Shown: piece after piece, positions 34,802 to 38,839 of the stretch
Layout of the letters: each line of letters starts with the position of its first letter
How positions within the stretch are numbered: position 1 is the stretch's first letter
NCBI GenBank assembly: GCA_013289715.1
Contig: JABCZJ010000032.1
Location: 1-38,839, forward strand
Direction of reading: 5' to 3'
From: Acidobacteriota bacterium
GTDB lineage: Bacteria; Acidobacteriota; Terriglobia; Acidiferrales; UBA7541
DNA: 38,839 nt
Notes under the pieces: generated by a model
The model's input: only the letters and a program-made list of their open reading frames with translations
The model's database searches: none
Told to the model about the DNA's origin: nothing
Program-made: the position numbers and the translations under genes

Positions 34802-35110
34802 ATGAGCAAACAACATTTCTACTTTAAACTAATACCGCCGCGACCGACGTTCGGCGCGGATATGGCCGCCGAAGAGAGGGCGTTGATGCAGCAGCACGTG
34901 GCGTATACCCGCGAGGCGTTCGACGCTGGGAAGATTTTGCTCTATGGGCCCGTGATGGCGAGCGGCGGAGCTTTCGGCATCGCGGTGCTGGAGATGAATG
35001 ATGCCGCGGAAGTGCAGAAATTCGGCGAACAGGACCCTTCGATCAAGGCGGGGATGAATACTTTTGAGTTTTTCCCGATGCGGGTGGGAGCGGCGCGCGG
35101 GACAGATTGA
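34802..35110 (+). CDS. YciI-like protein
   Basis: A 102-aa protein of the YciI/YCII dimeric alpha-beta-barrel type, small cytoplasmic proteins with mostly unknown roles. The sequence has the expected layout: a first strand (HFYFKLIPPRPTF), a helix with AEERALMQQHVAYTREAFDAGKILLYGPV, then GAFGIAVLEMNDAAEVQKFGEQDPSIKAGMNTFEFFPMRV. The conserved His of the first helix (QQHVAY) and the Asp-Pro (QDPSIKAG) are present. I start at ATG 34802 because the family begins there; the frame is open to 34535 but the extension is Arg-rich and not similar. It is convergent with the RDD gene. Confidence 0.82.
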   Translation: MSKQHFYFKLIPPRPTFGADMAAEERALMQQHVAYTREAFDAGKILLYGPVMASGGAFGIAVLEMNDAAEVQKFGEQDPSIKAGMNTFEFFPMRVGAARGTD

Positions 35111-35262
35111 ATTTGTATTGCGTGCAAGATTCGCGCGATGTGCGTTCCGGCGTACTGAACACGACTGAGCCGCGGCCATTTGCGGCGCCTTGCTCGACCA
35201 TTCAGACTGCGGTGTGAGACTTGCCAAGCCTTACAGGTTCCCTTGCCACAGCAGGGTGCCGC

Positions 35263-36057
35263 CTACCAGGCGCGTTGACTGGCGAGGAGCACGCCGGCCG
35301 CATTCGTCAAATATTGCTCGTCGCTCAGCATCTCAACCAGTTCGTCGGGGAACGGAGCGATCTCGCTCTGTAGGTAGGTCGCCAGCTCGCGATAAATCTC
35401 CCGCCGCGCGTAGGGTGCTAGCTCGTTGCGGCGGTGTAACGCATCCTGGATGAGACCCGCTAGCTCCGGCGTCGCTGCTCGGCGCAGACGCATGGCAATC
35501 ACAGGGTAGTCCGTGAAGGAGTTGTACTTCTGACGGCTCGAGGCTTCCTCCGCCGGAGCAGTCAGAGGGGTTTCGCGGACAACCAGGGTTCCAGCGACGC
35601 GGTCGCCGAAACGCTGCATAATCGGGCTGCTCAGCGCGGAAATTCCTCCGACCAGATACGCCAGCGGCAGCGCGTCAACCGTGCGCATCAGATTGCGTAC
35701 CCACGCCTGTTCGATCCGCAGGGGCAGCCCGGACTGGTCAATTACACGTAAATGGAACAGGCGTTTCCCGATCGTCTGCCCATTCCAAAAACCTTCCAGC
35801 AATGCGCCATAGGCGAACCCGATGGCGAATTCCGCGAGGGTGATGGTCATCGCTGCGAATCCGGGCGCTTTCGCAAGGATCAAGTAAACCAGGTAACCCA
35901 GTCCGTTTATCGCTGCCAGCACGATTGCGATATCGAGCAGCATCGCGTAAAGCCGTGCTGCGGGACCGGCTAGCGGCAATCGAAAGAGCACACCTTCCGG
36001 CGTCGCGATTGTCAGTTCGGCAATCGTGGGCAAACGGTTTGGCGGAAAGTTCTTCAT
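35263..36057 (-). CDS. RDD-family membrane protein
   Basis: A 264-aa inner-membrane protein. The RDD domain covers about 22-165, with RLYAMLLDIAIVLAAINGLGYLVYLIL (first helix), a second hydrophobic segment (TITLAEFAIGFAYGALLEGFWNGQTIGKRLFHLRV) and VDALPLAYLVGGISALSSPIMQRFGDRVAGTLVVRE near its end. The FWNGQTIGKRLF and QRFGDRVAGT motifs are diagnostic. The C-terminal 100 residues are soluble and helical. Function in the family is unclear; some members relate to ion transport or envelope stress. Its start overlaps the SpoIIM-like stop by 4 nt, so it is the last gene of a DUF58-SpoIIM-RDD operon. Confidence 0.9.
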   Translation of the reverse strand: MKNFPPNRLPTIAELTIATPEGVLFRLPLAGPAARLYAMLLDIAIVLAAINGLGYLVYLILAKAPGFAAMTITLAEFAIGFAYGALLEGFWNGQTIGKRLFHLRVIDQSGLPLRIEQAWVRNLMRTVDALPLAYLVGGISALSSPIMQRFGDRVAGTLVVRETPLTAPAEEASSRQKYNSFTDYPVIAMRLRRAATPELAGLIQDALHRRNELAPYARREIYRELATYLQSEIAPFPDELVEMLSDEQYLTNAAGVLLASQRAW

Positions 36058-37085
36058 TTACTCTCCGCGGGCAGGCTCGTGAGCGCATCCGCGCCGGCGT
36101 GGCTTCGCCCCATCAGCAGCAGGTAGATGGCGAGCAGCACCAGCTCCGCCGCGCCAACCGCGACCTTGAATCCATACGGCAACACCGGAGCCTGATGCTG
36201 CGAAAAAAACGCCTCCATCGTTCCGGCCCAGACCAGCATCATCGCCAGCCCCGCGATCAGCAGCAACCATTCGCGCATGGATTGACGCATGTTGCGGTCC
36301 TCGCGCCGCCGCAGCAGCAAGCGCGCCAGATAGAATCCAGCTTGCCCCGCAATCAGGATGGACGGGATCTCGAACGCGCCATGCGGCAGCAGCCATGCCG
36401 TAACGAACAATCCGAAGCCTTGCTGCGTGTAATGAACCGCCACGGCGCCGAGCAGCAAGCCATTTTCGAAAAGCAGCAACGCTGTCCCAATGCCAAACGT
36501 TACGCCAAGCGCCGCCGCTAGCAGCGCGACCTGGATATTGTGTGTGATCAGTTGCGCTGAGAATTGCGCCTCGGTCTGCGCAGAGTCCAGATGCCGGTTC
36601 TGCCCCTTCTCCTCTTGCTGCACGCGCAGACTCGGATTGCGCAGGTAATCGGCGGGAAGCAGCACATCGACGGACGCGGCATCGTAGTGTACCGCCAAGC
36701 CTCCGAAGGCACAGCCCAAAATAGTGATCAGCACGGCGAGCGCGAAATAGCGGGACTGCCGCCGGAAGGCTTCCGGAAACTCCGTGAAAATCCGCAGCCA
36801 GCGGCGGGGCTGCCAGAGTTCAGAGCGTGTCGGTTGAGCGTAGTAAATATCCGCATAAGCTCGCGCCACCAGCCGTTCGAGATATTGCCGTAAGTCGGGT
36901 GCCAACGCGCCGTGTATGACGCGATTTAGATCCGCGGCGGTTTGGGCGTAGAGCTCCTGCAGCAGTTCGGCTTCGCCGGGTTTCAGACGCCGATCCGGCC
37001 GGCCCTCCAGCTGGGCGAGCAGCCCTTCGAGTTTGTCCCAGCGCGGCTGCTCTTGCGCCTGAAACCGTTGCAGGTCCAGAATCAA
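36054..37085 (-). CDS. Stage II sporulation protein M-like (DUF95) membrane protein
   Basis: A 343-aa membrane protein of the SpoIIM/DUF95 family. The soluble N-terminus (about 1-110) carries RFQAQEQPRWDKLEGLLAQL and RWLRIFTEFPEAFRRQSRYF. Five or so membrane segments lie at about 113-133, 190-215, 218-240, 248-268, 285-305 and 312-335. The HNIQVALLAAALGVTFGIGTALLLFENGLLLGAVAVHY stretch and LPHGAFEIPSILIAGQAGF are the conserved core. In non-sporulating bacteria such genes sit with MoxR, DUF58 and RDD genes and are thought to work in the envelope; this is family knowledge, not shown here. It overlaps both neighbours by 4 nt. Confidence 0.9.
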   Translation of the reverse strand: MILDLQRFQAQEQPRWDKLEGLLAQLEGRPDRRLKPGEAELLQELYAQTAADLNRVIHGALAPDLRQYLERLVARAYADIYYAQPTRSELWQPRRWLRIFTEFPEAFRRQSRYFALAVLITILGCAFGGLAVHYDAASVDVLLPADYLRNPSLRVQQEEKGQNRHLDSAQTEAQFSAQLITHNIQVALLAAALGVTFGIGTALLLFENGLLLGAVAVHYTQQGFGLFVTAWLLPHGAFEIPSILIAGQAGFYLARLLLRRREDRNMRQSMREWLLLIAGLAMMLVWAGTMEAFFSQHQAPVLPYGFKVAVGAAELVLLAIYLLLMGRSHAGADALTSLPAESK

Positions 37086-38641
37086 ATCCGCTGCTCCCGC
37101 TTGCTTTCGAGATAACCTTCCACAGCCATTCGCAGAAAATTCTCAGGCGGGACAAAACGCAATTCCGCGCCCAACTGGCGCAGTTGACGCGCGAGCGCTA
37201 GGAGGCGCTGGTTTTCCTTTTCTCCCGCCAGAGCCGCATACACATCCTGGTCCGTCCGCGGCTGCTCCCCTGGTGAAAATGCCGGGCGCGCGTGAGCGGG
37301 CAGAACACTCGTCATCAAAACGACGTGCGAGGTGTGGAGCAGCGCGACTCCGCGTCGCATCGAATCTGAAATCGAGCGCTCCGCCAAGCCCGCCAGCAAC
37401 ACCAGGTAAGCACGCCGGCGCAGCTGCAGCCGAATTTTGCTAAACAACGCCTCGTAATCCGCGGTCGTCGGCAGCGGTTCGAGATTCAGCAGCCGCTCGC
37501 GGAATTGGCGAAATTGGAATTGGCCGCTTCCCGCCCGCAACCAGGTTTTCGGTTCCTCCGCGTAGGTCACGAGTCCGAATTCGTCGCCCAGTTCCAACGC
37601 AACGGTCGCGCCCACCAGCGCTGTTTCGACGGCTAGATCCAGCAGCCGCCTCGGCGCTCGTGCCTGCGGGACGTTGGCGTCGGTTTCCGATGCCGGATCG
37701 ATAGCTGACGCCGAGGCCCGCGATTGGTCAACCACGAAATATACTTCCTGCTTCTGCTCCCACTGGAAGAGCCGCGTAACCGGAACGCCGCGTCGCGCCG
37801 TGGATTTCCACGCGATTTCCGCGTAGTTGTCACCCGCTTGATATTCGCGCAAGCGCTCGAACTCGCGCCCGTGCCCGATCCAAGGAAATTGTCGCGAGGC
37901 CACGAGCGCACGGTAAACGGGGCTGCGCAAGATTCCCCGCCGCCCCGGCCGCAAATCCGCATCGATCCGCAACAGCGCGGGTGAATCGAACCATTGACGC
38001 AAGCGCCAAATCCCGAAGCGCGAGCGGCGCTCGATTCCCACGCGCGGCACAGGCCACAGCCCGCGCCGCAGCAACGCGACCTGCGGGGTCCAAGGCCAGA
38101 GGTGGACGAGCGCGCTGCTTGCTCGGCCCGATCGTCCGCCGGCTGGTTCCGAGCGCTCAAGCCTCACACACTGAGGACCGCTATTTACCGATAGGGCGGT
38201 TTCGCACTTGCGCGTGGCGGCCATGATTGCAAGCCAAACTTCGCAGCGCGATCGGCGCCGCCCAGAGCCTGCAAGCGCAAGCGGAATCTGGATGCTCTGC
38301 CCTTCGCGTCCGCGAAGCCCTGTTTTCGACGACAGCAGGACGGGCACGAATTCTTTGCGCGCAAACCAGAGCGCAAATGCGTCATAACACGCCGCCAGAA
38401 TCACGGTGGCGGCAATCAGATCGAGCCATTGCCACCCGCGCGCCAGCCATGGTGCAATGCACGCCGCTACGCCCAACGATCCCAGCAACCACGGGAGTGC
38501 TGCCGCCGGGCTCAACAGCGTTCGCGACGGCTGAAATGCAATCCGCTCAACTGATTTGTCGCGCAATTGCAGAGTGTGGCGCGTCGGGTCCGCTGTCGGG
38601 TCGATCTCCGCAATTATGGGTCCCGCACCCGGCACATCCAT
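37082..38641 (-). CDS. DUF58 domain-containing membrane protein
   Basis: A 519-aa protein. Two hydrophobic segments (about 48-66 and 72-92) anchor the N-terminus. The C-terminal DUF58/von Willebrand-like region includes RRGILRSPVYRAL, the family core GREFERLREYQAGDNYAEIAWKSTARRG, and FQWEQKQEVYFVVDQSR, whose DQSR replaces the usual DxSxS of metal-binding sites. Late sequence LALARQLRQLGAELRFVPPENF ends the domain. Such proteins usually work with a MoxR AAA+ ATPase, which is not seen; an IS200-like end lies directly upstream. The ATG at 38641 has no Shine-Dalgarno sequence, and the first about 40 residues are not clearly family-like, so the native start could have been disturbed. Confidence 0.85.
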   Translation of the reverse strand: MDVPGAGPIIAEIDPTADPTRHTLQLRDKSVERIAFQPSRTLLSPAAALPWLLGSLGVAACIAPWLARGWQWLDLIAATVILAACYDAFALWFARKEFVPVLLSSKTGLRGREGQSIQIPLALAGSGRRRSRCEVWLAIMAATRKCETALSVNSGPQCVRLERSEPAGGRSGRASSALVHLWPWTPQVALLRRGLWPVPRVGIERRSRFGIWRLRQWFDSPALLRIDADLRPGRRGILRSPVYRALVASRQFPWIGHGREFERLREYQAGDNYAEIAWKSTARRGVPVTRLFQWEQKQEVYFVVDQSRASASAIDPASETDANVPQARAPRRLLDLAVETALVGATVALELGDEFGLVTYAEEPKTWLRAGSGQFQFRQFRERLLNLEPLPTTADYEALFSKIRLQLRRRAYLVLLAGLAERSISDSMRRGVALLHTSHVVLMTSVLPAHARPAFSPGEQPRTDQDVYAALAGEKENQRLLALARQLRQLGAELRFVPPENFLRMAVEGYLESKREQRI

Positions 38642-38649
38642 AGATTAAA

Positions 38650-38693
38650 AACCGCAGGGAACTGCTCGCTTTAGCGGGCAGAGGAATGCGGTT
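38650..38693 (+). mobile_element. Left-end hairpin of an IS200/IS605-type element
   Basis: An outer stem, AACCGCA (38650-38656) with TGCGGTT (38687-38693), encloses symmetrical 5-nt internal loops and an inner 8-bp stem, CTGCTCGC/GCGGGCAG (38662-38669, 38674-38681, one G-T pair), with loop TTTA. Such an imperfect subterminal hairpin 50-100 nt before tnpA is characteristic of IS200/IS605 left ends. Read on the minus strand it is followed by TTTTTAATC, so it could also act as a terminator towards the DUF58 gene. The exact left boundary, probably between 38630 and 38650, cannot be set without the other end. Confidence 0.6.
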
Positions 38694-38746
38694 CTCCTCC
38701 TGTGCGATTTCTTGCATATCTCTAACTTCCGTGCTACGCTCGATGT

Positions 38747-38839
38747 GTGATTGACAATCGCTACAGAGTCAGCATCGCTGCCCTTTACTCGCTCCAGTAT
38801 CACTTCGTCTGGTGTCCGAAGTACCGATTCAAAGTACTC
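38747..38839 (+). CDS. tnpA: IS200/IS605-family transposase TnpA, N-terminal fragment cut by the window edge
   Basis: The last 93 bases encode 31 residues in one frame, ending YSLQYHFVWCPKYRFKVL. This is the first strand of the Y1 HUH transposases of IS200/IS605, whose N-termini carry the motif 'YHxVWCxKYRxxVL'. The catalytic HUH and Tyr lie beyond the window. I start at GTG 38747; no ATG is in frame nearby and no strong Shine-Dalgarno sequence is seen, consistent with the low expression typical of these genes. The motif fits insertion-sequence TnpA better than REP-associated (RAYT) transposases, though RAYT cannot be excluded from 31 residues. Confidence 0.8.
   Translation, partial: MIDNRYRVSIAALYSLQYHFVWCPKYRFKVL

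Overview
The window reads as a chromosomal segment of a GC-rich, Gram-negative, diderm soil-type bacterium, most likely an Acidobacteriota (Terriglobia-like). This placement is inference from gene content: a type IV pilus pilMNOPQ operon with an AMIN-domain PilQ secretin, a PilQ-M24 peptidase-accB-accC gene order, an hrcA-grpE-dnaJ group, and intergenic regions crowded with dispersed short repeats. No rRNA, tRNA, CRISPR array or prophage was seen.

Layout. (1) 1-5.1 kb, minus strand: the 5' end of carA (apparently starting with CTG), lepB, rsmE, a possible small ORF on the other strand, then dnaJ, grpE and hrcA, transcribed from a good sigma70-type promoter at 5164-5192. (2) 5.3-10.5 kb, plus strand: a secreted M1 metallopeptidase, a multi-pass membrane protein and a membrane-anchored MutS-family ATPase. 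(3) 10.7-17.2 kb, accessory-looking: an aldehyde dehydrogenase (minus), a glycine-rich exported protein with a strong terminator, a 118-aa unknown protein, a large exported arylsulfatase, and about 680 bp without a gene but rich in hairpins. (4) 17.2-22 kb, minus: an SDR oxidoreductase, a membrane HAMP/PP2C (RsbU-type) phosphatase and an amino acid permease. (5) 22.3-31.6 kb, minus: pilM-pilN-pilO-pilP-pilQ, an M24 Xaa-Pro peptidase, accB, accC and thiE in nearly continuous order, with a promoter and a triple direct repeat upstream of pilM. (6) 32-34.7 kb, minus: ubiD and a CpaE/MinD-like ATPase broken by a one-base frameshift. (7) 34.8-38.8 kb: a YciI-like protein (plus), an overlapping DUF58-SpoIIM-RDD membrane operon (minus), and at the right edge the left end and first codons of an IS200/IS605-type transposase gene.

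How the genes work together: PilM-N-O-P-Q form the inner-membrane platform, alignment subcomplex and outer-membrane pore of a type IV pilus. AccB and AccC are two parts of acetyl-CoA carboxylase. HrcA represses, and GrpE and DnaJ serve, the Hsp70 system, whose dnaK is not here. The DUF58/SpoIIM/RDD genes resemble the membrane part of MoxR-associated envelope operons, but no MoxR gene is visible.

No convincing new defence or biosynthetic system was found. The most interesting items are the nested and inverted intergenic repeat families, the IS200-like hairpin lying directly against the DUF58 start codon, the membrane-bound MutS-like ATPase, the apparent CTG start of carA, the frameshifted CpaE-like ATPase and the ACAGGT repeats upstream of the pil promoter.
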